Shown here: positions 45,024 to 56,711 of the stretch, piece by piece
Layout of the letters: every line of letters starts with the position of its first letter
Numbering within the stretch: the stretch's first letter is position 1
Source: Verticillium longisporum
Lineage: Eukaryota > Ascomycota > Sordariomycetes > Glomerellales > Plectosphaerellaceae
Reading direction: 5' to 3'
Length of the DNA stretch: 64,000 bases
Assembly (NCBI GenBank): GCA_019188255.1
Contig: JAETXT010000004.1
Location: 5,518,001 to 5,582,000, forward strand
The notes under the pieces: generated by a model
Told to the model about the DNA's origin: nothing
What the model saw: the letters and a program-made list of their open reading frames with translations, nothing else
Database searches by the model: none
Position numbers and translations under genes: made by a program

Positions 45024-46281
45024 TGTGAATCGCGATGATGTGGGCGACTGATTCGTTGAAGGATTGATTGGCCACTTGCAATAAAAAAACACCTACCCAG
45101 TTTGTCTTGAAATTATGGTCTGTCAATGGTGAATTTCGGTCAATGGACCGGGGCAGGGTGGGATTTGATGCTTGGGCGAGTGGTCTTCAAGAACACACTG
45201 CTTGTGAAATGGAGCAACACGGTTCTTCGGCATGGAGAAACGGCTTCCTCGGAAGCCAGGTACCCAGTCAGGCTGGACTGGCTGTGGTTCCAGTTGTTGA
45301 TAATGAGGGGAGGTTGACCAGCGATGACGTCGATGTGGAGGGACAGAGAGCAGGCTGGAGGTGTTTTCTCGAGCTGTCACAGCCAGTCAGGACAAGCACG
45401 CTCTATACTCCGGGCTTGGCAGTCAATAGTTGCAGGTGGAGTTTTGGCAACGAGATCGGGATGAAAAGGGAACCCCATAACGTGAGGGCCCTGTACCCAG
45501 ATGATCGAGCCATGACGGCGGTGGCCTGGTTGCGTGGGATGCACCTCAACCATGATCGTGGAGATGGTGGACAACATGGGAAAGCGACAGGGGATGATGC
45601 AGCGGTGCCCCTCACTAAGCCTCGGTGGGACTAGCGCTGATGCGCGCTGGAGCTTCAGGCCCGCGCGTCACTCAACGAGTGTTCTAGGTACCTAGGTACC
45701 TAACCTTAGATACCTAACTCGGGTAGGATGCTCCTGCTGCATGGCAAATTGACTCGGTGTGCGTCGGTGTAGCTTCCTAGGTACACAGGGCGCGGTGTGG
45801 AGCCTTCGGACCAAACGCCCCGGGTCCGGCCCCTCTTCACTTGTCCACCCTCGACGAAATGCCATGCACACCATTGCAAACACCCATTTGTGACATCAGC
45901 ATTGCGATCTCGATGCTCGACAGCCTACCATCCTGCAACTGCCGTGTCCCACGTTCGGATGAGATAGTTTTCTGTCATTTGAAAGAGCCACATCTCCGTA
46001 TCGAATCACAATGTTGCTGTTACCAATCTCCACCCTCAAAGCATCGATGGCGCATCAAACGAGGCATGAGGATGCTTACTGGGACGCGGTCCCAGAGAAT
46101 CATTGACGTCAATCTTGTGTCTTTCGCTCTCTGTGACACTTCTCAGGCTGTCCATTTAATCACGCCGCTGCTCCTACCGAACCAAGGTGGTTCCGTCTAG
46201 CTCAGCCTCTGCAGAATCAGTTCTTCTACGCACTACTTAGTCCAGGCAACCCCTTCCTTCGGTCAGACTTGGCATATCAGA
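45024..46281. promoter_or_regulatory. Shared upstream region of phosphoketolase and catalase (divergent)
   Basis: 1,258 bp between two start codons that point away from each other, so it should hold both promoters. Tandem palindromic TAGGTACCTAGGTACC elements lie near 45686-45701, followed by TTAGATACCTAAC. Pyrimidine-rich sequence precedes the catalase ATG. No individual factor site is claimed. Confidence 0.5.
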
Positions 46282-48712
46282 ATGGCTCACGCTTCTCAAC
46301 CTGCTCTCTCTGAAGGCCTCAAGAGGATACAAGAATCCATCATGGCATCCGCAAACACCGCCACTGGTGGTTCCAACAGCACCAGCAACCCTAAGATCGC
46401 CCAGCTTGAGGAGCATTCCAAGACGCCCGATCAGGACTCGCGGCTCACAACCGACTACGGCGTCAAGCAGAACAACACAGATGATTGGCTCCGTATTGCT
46501 AGCGACGACCATACTGGTCCGGGACTCCTTGAAGATAACGCTTCTCGTGAGAAGGTCCGTCGAGTTTGCTTTCCCAGCTCACTCCTACAGCTGACGTTAA
46601 CCTCTGGCTAGATCCACCGATTCGATCACGAGAGGATCCCAGAGAGAGTTGTTCACGCAAGGGGTGCGGGTGCACACGGTGTCTTTCGCCTGAAGGAGGC
46701 CATCCCTGAACTCACCCACGCCGGATTCCTTACCGACACGTCTCGCGAGACACCCATCTTTGTCCGCTTCTCTACAGTCCTCGGTAGCCGCGGCAGTGCC
46801 GATACTGTTCGTGATGTTCGAGGATTTGCTATCAAGTTTTACACCCAAGAAGGCAACCATGATATTGTTGGAAACAACATCCCCGTCTTTTTTATCCAAG
46901 GTTCGTGGTTTCTTCTTTATCGCAGTTCAGCGATCGAGGCTAATGCGACTTCTATAGACGCCATCAAATTTACTGATGTCATCCATGCAAGCAAGCCCGA
47001 GCCCGACAATGAGGTCCCTCAAGCTCAGTCCGCCCACAACAACCACTGGGACTTCGTTGCACTGTAAGTTTATCTCTTCTAATTGGTCCCATAGTTCAAG
47101 GCTGACAGACGCCAGCCACACCGAGGCAACCCACATGTCGCAGTGGACCATGAGCGACCGCTCGATTCCTCGTTCATACCGCATGATGCAGGGATTTGGC
47201 GTCAACACCTACACCCTCATCAACGACAAGGGAGAACGCCACTTCGTCAAGTTCCACTGGACACCCGAGCTTGGCGTCCACTCGCTCGTGTGGGACGAGG
47301 CCCTCAAGTTGGCCGGCCAGGACCCCGACTTCCACCGGAAGGACCTCATGGAGGCCATTGAGAATGGCGCGTACCCGAGGTGGAAGTTTGGTATTCAGGT
47401 GCTGCCCGAGTCGAGAGAGCACGAGTTTGACTTCGATATCCTCGATGCCACTAAGGTCTGGCCCGAAGATGATGTGCCCATCCGCTACATCGGAGAGCTC
47501 GAGCTCAACCGCAATGTCGACGAGTACTTCCCCGAGACTGAGCAGGTCGCCTTCGCCACTGGCCATGCTGTTCCTGGCATTGGCTTCTCCGATGACCCCC
47601 TTCTGCAGGGCCGGAACTTCTCCTACTTTGACACCCAGCTCTCGCGCCTTGGCGTGAACTGGCAGGAGCTTCCCATCAACAAGGCCGTCTGCCCCGTCAT
47701 GAGCAATAACAGGGATGGCGCAATGCGTCACACCATCACCAAGGGCAAGGCTAACTATTGGCCCAACCGCTTTGAAGCGAACCCTCCGGCGGCCCAGGCC
47801 GAGGGTGCGTACATTGAGTACCAGCAGAAGGTAGCGGGCATTAAGGCGCGCACCAAGAGCGCCAAGTTCAAGGAACACTACAACCAGGCTCAGTTGTTTT
47901 ACAACAGCATGTCTCAGGTGGAGAAGAACCACATGGTCGCTGCCTTCTCCTTCGAGCTCGACCACTGTGATGATCCCATTGTCTACGAACGATACACTCA
48001 GCGTCTCGCCGACATTGATCTCGGCCTCGCTCAAGCCGTCGCCGAGCAGGTTGGTGGTCCTATTCCCCAGAAGGCCGGCCGTCCGAACCACGGCAAGAAG
48101 GCCAGTGGCCTCAGCCAGTTTGATTACATGCCGTCGACGCCAACAATCGCCTCGCGCCGCGTCGCCATCATCATCGCCGACGGCTACGATGCCACGGCCT
48201 TCAACGCCGCCAAGGCCGCCGTCACAGCTGCATCGGCATTGCCCTTCGTCATCGGTACCCGCCGCTCTGAAATTTACCCCGCTGGTGCCGAAAAGAAGCC
48301 CGGCAACGGCGTAGTGCCGGCGCACCACCTTGAGGGCCAGCGGTCGACCATGTTCGACGCCCTCTTCATCCCCGGCGGTGAGGAGTCATTCAAGACTCTG
48401 CGCAAGAGCGGTCGTGCTATGCACTGGATCCGCGAGGCCTTTGGACACCTCAAGGCCATCGCAGCCACGGGCGAGGCTGTCGAGCTCGTCAATGCTGCCA
48501 TTGCGCTGCCGGAGATCAAGGTCTCGCAGGGTGGAGTTGAGGAGAACTACGGCGTCATCACACTGAAGGACGTCAAGTCTGACAGTCTCAAAGAGAAGGT
48601 CGAGATTGCGAAGGACGGTGCTGGATTCCTCGAGCAGTTCTTCTATGCCATTTCGCAGCATCGTGCTTGGGCGCGTGAGCTCGATGGCCTAAATGTTCAG
48701 GTAGCCTACTAG
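46282..48712 (+). CDS. catA: Large-subunit catalase (spore/CatA type)
   Basis: Haem catalase that disproportionates hydrogen peroxide. Exons 46282-46554, 46612-46900, 46958-47063, 47116-48712; phases fit, 754 residues, no indel. Motifs: [17 protein letters not shown] near the N-terminus, catalytic His in [32 protein letters not shown], Asn in [13 protein letters not shown], and the proximal haem-ligand Tyr in [14 protein letters not shown]. After ~residue 540 comes the flavodoxin/DJ-1-like C-terminal domain typical of large-subunit catalases ([26 protein letters not shown]). There is no signal peptide, so it is probably the intracellular conidial type rather than the secreted CAT-3 type. Introns 1 and 2 use the less common donors GTCCGT and GTTCGT. 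Divergent partner is phosphoketolase. Confidence 0.95.
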
Positions 48713-48968
48713 ATAACGGTTGGAGTAACTTTCCTAATACCCCAGATTTTAAAAGTGTCTGACGTCTGACGGAGAAGTTTGCCTGATATGATGTCTGTGA
48801 CCGTACCAATCCTCCAGGAAAGGCATTACGTATGCTCCATGAACTATTCAAGAGATGAGTTAAAGGGTATCTGATCATTCGCACCATACGCAAGACTGCT
48901 TGTCAACTGTAAAGACTCCTTTCCCCAGCGCTAAAATCCCAAATGCTTCATGTGTTTCGTCTTAGCCG

Positions 48969-51588
48969 TTATTCATGTTGTCCATATTGTAATGCATAGG
49001 CATGACCGTCATGCCATCTCCATATAGCAAGCACATTTGTATCATGCATCTGTAGTGACCCGTGCTGTTGCGGATGCTGCTGCTCCTGTTGTGGGTTTGT
49101 GCCAGGTTGCTGTCCCCAGAACATACCGTCGAGATCCCACATCCAATCCTGTTCCATGAAAGCAGCTACCTCCATATCCGTGTCAAGCCGAATGGGAGAC
49201 ATGCGGAAGTCAAAGTCCTCCGCCGTCTGTCCCATTCCACCCGTTGTTCCGCACAGGTTGCTCATGTTGCCCTGAGCCACGGGGTTGGCGCCCATCAATT
49301 TAGCCGCTGCTATCAGAGACGGCTGAACCTCTTGGTTCTGACAACTCGCTTCATACACGCGCCTCACAACCTCTCGGCTTCGACACGCTGTCAGCGACCA
49401 GTCTCCGACGGCGTCGAGGATCTCGAGTGTTGTCTCGATCTGGCTTCTCCACGTTCCCGCCTCTGGGTTGCCCGGCTGCCAGCACAGCCGAAGCAGCGGG
49501 ATCATGGCAGCCTGGTACAAGAACCAAGCAGCGTTCCAGCCCAGCATCTGGTTCCGCGTCCACTCCTTCGCGATGTCCTCAATTGTCTGCGCCGCCATGT
49601 CAGAACACGTGTTGATCGACGCGAGGATCTCCTCCTCGTTGAGCACGCCCGACCCAGGCGACGTCCCTGCGTCGGCGGACGACGACACGGACGAGGGCGC
49701 GTGCGATGCGCGCCGGTGCGACCGCGCCGGCACCGGCCGCTGCTGGCTCGCGGCCCAGGTGAGGAGCACGGGGCGGTGGAGCAGCATCCTGAGGTTCTGG
49801 TAGCGCCACTTCATGACGCAGCGGGCAATGTACAGCGGCTCGGCGCAGGGCTGCGTCGTGCCGAGCAGCCAGGGCAGGCTCTCGTACCAGGTCACGAGCT
49901 GCGTGTCCATGCTCTGGCGGTCGGCGGTCGAGGGCAGCGAGCTCGCGGCGAGGGTGTCCTGGATCTGCGTGGCGATTCGGCAGAACTTGATGTTTTCGAT
50001 CATGGGGAGCACGCCGGCGTGCTGTGACGACTCGGCGGCCTTTTTAAAGTCATGCCGTCAGCAAAAAATGACAAATCGCGGGGACGAATGATTAGTACGA
50101 GGCGGCATACCTGACTGATGCCCAGCTCGGGAGGCCGGATGTTGATTCCAGGCCCCCGGCGGCCGAAGGAGGGACGGCCCATGGTCGTTGTCGCCCATGT
50201 GTCGAGGCAGAACAGGGACCACCATGTCCTCCTCCTGATCTCAGCGGCAAGCACATCTGTTTCTGACAGGCCCTGCGCGAGGGATTCTCGGTGGAGGCCC
50301 AGTGCACTCGCCATGCGGACGGCGGCTCCGAGAATCGCGTTGGCCATGTTGGGGCGGTTGATGTAGTGCAGATAAAAGCCTCCGATAATGGCCAGAGCCT
50401 GGACCGTCTCGACGCGGCTGGATCCGAAAGAATCAATGGTGAGGTGAGTCATGGCCTGCTGGTACAGCTGTTCGTGATGGAGGTCGCTCGACTTGGTGGC
50501 CGCGATGCTGCCCATGGCCAGCACAGCATGCAGCAGGGCCAACCACGGCGAGTCGACCCTCTGACCAAGGGAGTAGTCGGCGCGGAAGCTTGCCTCGTCG
50601 AGCATGGGAATGAAGGCGTGAACCCGCTTGAAGTAGGCGTCGACAAAGGTCTGCCCGCGCCATGTCCACGGCACCTTTGCTGCTGGTTTTGACTCGACGG
50701 CCGAGGCGCGGCGCATGGCTTCGGGTTGAACGGCGATGGCACCTGTGGCAGCCGCCATGTTGCGAGGCGTGGCGAGGGCGTTTCTGAGCTGCGGTTTGAG
50801 CTTGAGCATCACCATGAGAACCGCCTTGACGGACGAGGCCCCCAGGTACGATGCGCGCTTGTCCATTGTTAGTGACAGGGCGTTGACGTCGTCCGATTCG
50901 ACTGGGATGGGTTCGTGTTCGCGTCGCTCTTCATCCCATTCCGAGTCCTTGGTCGGCATCTGCTCAAGCTCGGCAGCACCAGGCTCGACCTCCTGGTCGA
51001 GTGATTCCTCGTCATCTTCGAGTGGTGAGGGATTGGCAGGCGGAGATGGCAGCACCGCCTCGTCATGGGGTTTCGTCGGATGGCGCAACAGCTCCAGGAG
51101 TTCTTCTCGCGTCAGTGGTAGTAGATCAAAAATCTCCTGGTTCGGGAAGAGACGATTGATGACGGATCGGCATTCTTCCAGTGACTGTGACAGATTCTCA
51201 AGAACTCTGCGACAGGCTCGTGTCAGCAGCTACTGCGGGGCGCCACGATCGACAATAGACGATCCGCTCAATTAGATTTGGAGGGGGGTCACATACTTCC
51301 TCGATGGCACGACTCGGGGTCGGTGCTTGTCGTAGAAGCACTTCTTTGGCACCCGTGTCGAGATACACTGTCGGCACGGGTGCTGGCCGTCGCAGCGAAT
51401 CTTCCGTCGCTTGCATTCGGCACAGGCTTTGGAGACCTTGACCGTCTTGGTGTCTGAGGCATCAAGACCGCCCAACTGGCTGGCTGACGCCGGCTGAGGA
51501 CCTCCCTCGACCTGAACTGCGTGTGGATCTGTGTCAGAGGGACGAGACTCAAATCGAAGGGCATGGAAAGCCTACAGTTGTGATACAT
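48969..51588 (-). CDS. Zn2Cys6 transcription factor with fungal-specific TF domain
   Basis: Binuclear zinc-cluster regulator, nuclear. The Cys6 motif CAECKRRKIRCDGQHPCRQCISTRVPKKC (six Cys) is followed by a linker and a short coiled coil (LENLSQSLEECRSVI). Middle homology/fungal_trans domain: AYFKRVHAFIPMLDEASFRADY, WLALLHAVLAMGSI, and RRTWWSLFCLDTWATTTMGRPSFG. The tail has a Gln-rich NPQQEQQHPQQHG stretch, a possible activation region. Firm exons: zinc cluster up to 51297, 51206-50111 and 50039-48969, with correct phases. The 5' end is unclear: the zinc-cluster frame is open back to about 51560 with no ATG, and the nearest ATG (51588, MYHN) is one base out of phase. A missing base or an unseen intron would explain this. 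It lies beside the catalase gene, tail to tail. Confidence 0.85.
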
Positions 51589-53322
51589 GTCGTCGCCGTT
51601 TTGACACAAGTGGAGATATCGTATCATGAATGACGAAGTTACAATGGCTGAGCGAAGCGTCCAAGGAGAAGGCGAACGACCGAATGAGGGCTCACAATTG
51701 AGCTGACTTGAGAGTTGAAAACCAAAAGATGAGACTGAAAAGGACGTATCAGGGCAGTGTCCCCATCTTTTGCAGGGAGAGGTGGCTCGGTCGAAGGGGA
51801 GTCGAGTGCTTCACATCACGCTGAGAGTTGGTCTCAAAGATGAAGAAAAGGAGGGGGAAGATGGGGGAAGATCTGTGTACCACACCAGGGGACAAGCGCG
51901 TCGAATGACTTTATTCGACAGTGTCTGCTAGGTCCCTGGCCTCCTCTCTAGCTCTGGTTCGGCATAAGCTCGAAAATTGAGGGGTGTCGGTGGGGAATCT
52001 GGGGTACATGAGAGACGGTACGGTTCGGATAGCCGACAACCCCTGAGGTGCGGAGAAGATGGCAGCGATGCGTCCCGCTGATTGAGCTTTGTTTTCGTCG
52101 TGAGGGGAAGCCTGGTAGTGGCCTCGTGTGAAGAATCGACACCCCTGAGCTGCAGCCACAGACCGTTGTCGAGAAACCTTGCATGCTTCCACCGAGATCT
52201 CGGGGGCGTGTGCCTCGGACTAAGCCGTCTACAGCGGAGATGATGCGGCAGAGGTTTAGTCCTGCAGACTTAGCCTCCTCTCAAGACCCGTCACCTGAGC
52301 AGAATAAGCCCACGCCGTCCAAAATCGTGAGGCCCGCGTCGCCGATGCACAACTCCAAAAGAACCAGCCTTTACCCTGTATGCTGGCTACACGGGAGGCG
52401 GCTGGTTGGCATCGTCGCTTGGCCTAGCATAAGACGCTAAGCCTGTCTCGGGTGCGGATATGCTCTCTCCGCTGTCTCAATAAGGTAAGACGCCAAAAGA
52501 TGTGCCACCATGTTGGGTCGATAAATGATGCGGCGGCAAATCGGACGACAACCTTCGGGCGAGGTGGCATGTTGCCTGGTGGTTTGCCTCTTCGCGTCGT
52601 CGTTCCGACGTTTGCTTGTTGCTCAGAAGGGTGTGCAAGATTTCACATACGAAAGTTTCTCTCCTCAATGACAAAGACTCAAAGTCCCGTTGCTGGTAAA
52701 ACAGTCATGCTTAGAAACACCGAGGACCCAAAGGACAAAGTCATTCTGGCCGGCATCTCCACGCTCTGCTGTGGAGTCGACCAAATAAACGGCGTGTGAA
52801 ACGCAAGGGTTCCCTGAACTGCTCGGCGCGGCTCCCGCAACCTTGACGCCCGGATCAAAGTGACCCTTGAGCGGACTCACTTTTGGTGCAGGAGAATGAA
52901 ATTACAGATGGCCATGGTCCTGTTGCCTGTGGTTGAGCCATATAATCGGCATGACTACAAGCGGTCTTTTCAGAGCAGCTCCAGAATGTTCTTTGATTCG
53001 TTGATCGCGGAACACAGTAGTGATCAAGGGACAAGAGGAGAGGCTCTCAATTTTTCTTGCTACACCCAGCTATATTACTAGCAATGCGTCTGGTTGTTTC
53101 CTGTTTTGATTCCACAATCTGTATTTCTCCAAGCTCGACAGCTCCCCTTTCCATCTGCTATGGAACCTACAGCTTCCGAGATACAGAATCAAAGTCAATC
53201 GCGTCCGGATTCCTTGCGGACTCACACCCTGCCGTCACTGGCTGCTCGCAATTCTGTGCAGTGCGTCGTGCAGCACTGACTCAGAATATGGCCTTCCAAC
53301 CACAATACGGTCTGCAAAGGGA
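51589..53322. other. 1.7 kb spacer upstream of the Zn2Cys6 gene
   Basis: Presumed promoter and leader of the transcription-factor gene, and 3' flank of the 53323 gene. Open frames up to ~130 codons lack any recognised feature. Confidence 0.45.
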
Positions 53323-54483
53323 CTACCGGAGTTTGGCGCCACCTTCTTCGTACATTTGCCATCTCTTCACGATGACAGGCCCGGCGTCACCTGCTTTACG
53401 GACTGCCGCCGGCGCCGGGGGAGCTGTCTGCGGATTGGAAGATGTGTTCTGAATCGCCTCCAAAACTTCGTCCTTGCGGAAGAGGCTTCCCAGTCTGCCG
53501 CTAACGGGTTCGTGGCGTGTTCGAAGAGGATCAGATTCCGGAAGATTCGATGAGTCGCTGTAGGCCCCTCTTAAGAGCATTGAAATTGAGTCTCTTTGCG
53601 TTTCGGATGGCAACTTTGCCCTGTCCTGGGGGGCTTCATCATGGTGAGTCGTGGCTTTCTGGTTGGCCGACTTGTGGACTTGATCGAAAGCACTATGGCC
53701 TCCGACTGCACGCGCAAAGGGAATATCTCGCGAAGCAGCACGACTTTTCGGGGCAGCCTCAACGCGACTATTCAAAGAGGCTCCTGCAGTCCCCGTCGTC
53801 TTTTGGTTCTCTTTGTTGACCGAACCCTGCCTCAGACGACCGTTGCTGGTGTAGGTAGGCGTGCTGGTCCTCGATCGCTCTTCCGAGCTCATCCTACCGA
53901 ACCCCTCATCCCTGATACAGGAGTGGTCCAGAAAGATGCGCTCCCGATGTTCGAGACAAGCTTCAGCGCCGCGTACCCTCTCGGGCACCTGTTCCTCGCA
54001 TACGGCGACTGGGGGGCCAAAGAGAGCGACCCCGGTACGACTCAGAAAGTTGGACATTTCGACACCGACGACGCCAATCTTGGTTGGCATGTCCATGGTG
54101 AGCCAGCCCCGAAGCCCGCCGTATCCACCGCCTGTGTTGCTGCTGCTGTCTTCGTCGGGAGAAAGTTCGAAGCCGTGGCTGCTGTTGCCTGGGATGACGG
54201 CTGGCATACGACCGCGAACGCGGCTCCAGCACTTCAAGAAGGCGAGGATGAAGCCAATGACGAGAACGCTGACGCCGGTTCCAACAGCAAGGGTGGCGGG
54301 GAGGAAATGGGGTTGCGAGCTGTAAATGAGGCCGACGACGCAATAAATAGCAATGGCAATCGAGAAGAGGAAAACAGACGCAATAATGAGGTATTTCAGA
54401 CGAGACTGTCGAGGCGCAGGATCTTCGACACCTTGATAACGGGGTGAGAGCGTCGCGGGGAGAATGACGAACTGACTGGGCAT
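53323..54483 (-). CDS. Two-TM hypothetical protein with long disordered tail (386 aa)
   Basis: Single exon, ATG at 54483 (MPSQFVILPATLSPRY). Two membrane helices sit near residues 30-52 (YLIIASVFLFSIAIAIYCVVGLIY) and 61-84 (LPATLAVGTGVSVLVIGFILAFL). A conserved-looking segment follows (VIPGNSSHGFELSPDE...LTMDMPTKIGVVGVEM). The remaining ~230 residues are Ser/Arg/Pro-rich and probably disordered, ending VIVKRWQMYEEGGAKLR. Because the two helices are joined by a very short loop, both termini are probably cytosolic. Family unknown to me. A non-ATG extension of the frame upstream exists but reads unlike protein. Frame is intact over 1.16 kb, which supports a real gene. Confidence 0.78.
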   Translation of the reverse strand: MPSQFVILPATLSPRYQGVEDPAPRQSRLKYLIIASVFLFSIAIAIYCVVGLIYSSQPHFLPATLAVGTGVSVLVIGFILAFLKCWSRVRGRMPAVIPGNSSHGFELSPDEDSSSNTGGGYGGLRGWLTMDMPTKIGVVGVEMSNFLSRTGVALFGPPVAVCEEQVPERVRGAEACLEHRERIFLDHSCIRDEGFGRMSSEERSRTSTPTYTSNGRLRQGSVNKENQKTTGTAGASLNSRVEAAPKSRAASRDIPFARAVGGHSAFDQVHKSANQKATTHHDEAPQDRAKLPSETQRDSISMLLRGAYSDSSNLPESDPLRTRHEPVSGRLGSLFRKDEVLEAIQNTSSNPQTAPPAPAAVRKAGDAGPVIVKRWQMYEEGGAKLR

Positions 54484-55511
54484 TGTCGATGGCGTTGCAA
54501 GTGGGAGCAATGAAGTTTGATAGGAGGTTGACGATGATGCAGTGCGAGGGCAGGTCAATGTCGTGGTTATCATATAGGAGACACTGGCTGCAACTGAACC
54601 TGAAATTGACCACTTTTGCGCTACTACAGAACTTCTCGACGTGTTCTGACAGCTCATCACGGACAAGCATTGTTGGGTGGTCTACGCATTGCTGCCCCAG
54701 GCGTGCAACAACAGTCCGACACGTGTAAGTCAGTAAAAAACACACAAAGGCAGCGGCATGCCCGATATTGTCAACAAAATACACTCTCACGTCTTTTGGT
54801 TTCCAGAACGCCACTTATGCCTGGGTAAAGAGATTGAGTGGACTGAAAATGCAAAGGAGAGACTGAGGAGTCGAGATGTGACAGCTCCAAAGTAGGCGTA
54901 TGATTTGCAGCGCGGACAATGGATATGCCAGCAGTTAAGTAGCAACTTCATGTATCAAAATCAGAGCTAGAATCGGTTCAAAAGACATACTGGACAATGT
55001 CTGGAAGATTCGGAAATGTTGGTCATCATCGTGGCATTTCGTCCACGTCCATCAGCGACAAGTCACCCATTCCCAGCTAACCAATGCTAATTATGTTATG
55101 GGCAAACATCTCCAAGGGCTGTTTTGCAACAGAATGAGACTTGTATACACTGAACGAACGATTACCCATCGCGGGACTCCGGTGTGCGTGCTTTCTGGCA
55201 GTGCACGCCTCACAAGAAACTTTCGCGATCTGTGCTCACCGAGCTGGACACACCGAGATGCTGGCGACAGTACCCCCGCACCAACTTTACAGCCTGCCTC
55301 CTGCAGCGCCTTCAGCGCAGACGAACGCGACCCTCCCCACCATCAAATTCTGCCCCACGTCGCAACCTGATCGCTGTCGTTTTGACCCATTTGATCGCAC
55401 TCAGAACCTCCAACCCGTTTGCGCTCATCACCCTCGATCAAAGGCGAGGTCGCGATCTATCGCCCGAGAGCTCTCATTCGAACTCATCTAAGCCCCCCCA
55501 AATCCGCCACC
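54484..55511. other. Divergent spacer, two-TM gene / JLP2
   Basis: 1.03 kb between divergent starts at 54483 (minus) and 55512 (plus). It presumably holds both promoters. Pyrimidine- and C-rich sequence precedes the JLP2 ATG. No further feature. Confidence 0.45.
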
Positions 55512-56502
55512 ATGGTCTACTACTTCACGTCCAACGTCGTCGAGCCCTCAGCCCACATCTACGTCGGCAAGGACAAGTTTGAGAGTGCGTGACGATGCCC
55601 TCGCCCTGCCGACACGGACTAGGTTGGCCAGTAAACATGAGCCGAGACTGATGCCAGACTCTCCCAGACGAGGATCTCATCAAGTATGGCTGGGAGGAGG
55701 ATGTGTGGTGAGTTTCGCCCCGACCGATCCATACCGCCGCCGAAAACCCCGCTGACCGCTTCAGGGTATGTCTCTCGCACCAAGAGAAGGGCCACATCTC
55801 ATTACTCGTTTCTCGCTGACATGGCCAGTTCCACGCCGACAAGCTGTCGAGCGCCCACATTTACCTCCGCCTGCGTGAAGGCGAGCAATGGGACAGCATT
55901 CCCCAGCCTCTCCTCGACGACCTCGCCCAGCTCACCAAGGCCAACTCCATCGAGGGTGCGTAGCCTTTTCCACTCACCGGTGCTCGCCATGCCTGAATCG
56001 ACATCGCTTACTTGTCCGCAGGCAATAAGAAGGACAATGTGACGGTCATCTACACCCCATGGTCCAACCTGAAGAAGGACGGCAGCATGGCCACGGGCCA
56101 AGTATCCTTCAAGGATCCCCGCAAGGTTTGTCCTCCCGCCTTCCACAACATCCTAATCCAACGTGATTACACCCCGAAGGGAGGGCGGGACTGATAAATT
56201 CTTAGGTCAAGCGCATCCTGGTCCCCCAGCGCGAGAATCCCATCGTCAACCGCCTCAATAAGACCAAGGTGGAGGCGAAGCCCGACTTTGCGCAGGAGCG
56301 CGAGGACCGCCTTAAGGAGCTGCGCCAACGCGACCAGGCCGCCATGCTCCAGCGCCGCAAGGAGGAGGCGCGCGTCGCGCTGGAGCGCAAGGAGAAGAAG
56401 TATCAAAAGGACCACGCGTACGACGATCTGTTTACCGAAGACGCACTGGAAGGCTCGAGCAACCAAAACAGGGATGCCGACTGGGAGGATGACTTCATGT
56501 AA
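55512..56502 (+). CDS. jlp2: JLP2/CCDC25 homologue (NFACT-R domain)
   Basis: Small conserved eukaryotic protein of the NFACT-RNA-binding-like (DUF814) family; yeast JLP2 and animal CCDC25 are relatives. Exons: 55512-55584, 55668-55707, a single G at 55765, 55829-55955, 56022-56125, 56206-56502; 642 nt, 213 residues. N-terminus [22 protein letters not shown], then the signature [41 protein letters not shown], then a charged coiled coil ([22 protein letters not shown]) and an acidic C-terminus DADWEDDFM. Between exon 2 (ending TG) and the TTCCAC exon the Trp codon needs one G. That G lies between a perfect acceptor (55751-55764, CTGAC..TTCAG) and a perfect donor (55766, GTATGT). A one-base microexon fits without any error; alternatively one base was lost at the first donor. 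Confidence 0.93.
55765..55765 (+). other. Candidate single-nucleotide microexon of jlp2
   Basis: Intron A is 55708-55764 (57 nt, GTGAGT...CTGACCGCTTCAG). Intron B is 55766-55828 (63 nt, GTATGT...CTGACATGGCCAG). Only one G separates them, and that G completes the TGG codon of the conserved VWFHADK motif. Both introns have textbook signals and normal fungal sizes. Confidence 0.55.
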
Positions 56503-56711
56503 CTGCCACGGTTGATTAAAGTAAAAACAGACAAAAAAATAAAAGAAAGCAAAGGGACGTGGTATTTTCAAGATTAAAACTAAGATCGCTTCGTTTGACT
56601 TCATCCTTCTACACAGATTGGAAAAGGGGGAGGGGGTATCCATCACTCCGTCATCAACATTTGCAGCCGTGGCCTGCGCGCCACGTACGCGACGGCGGCT
56701 GCGGCGCCGAG

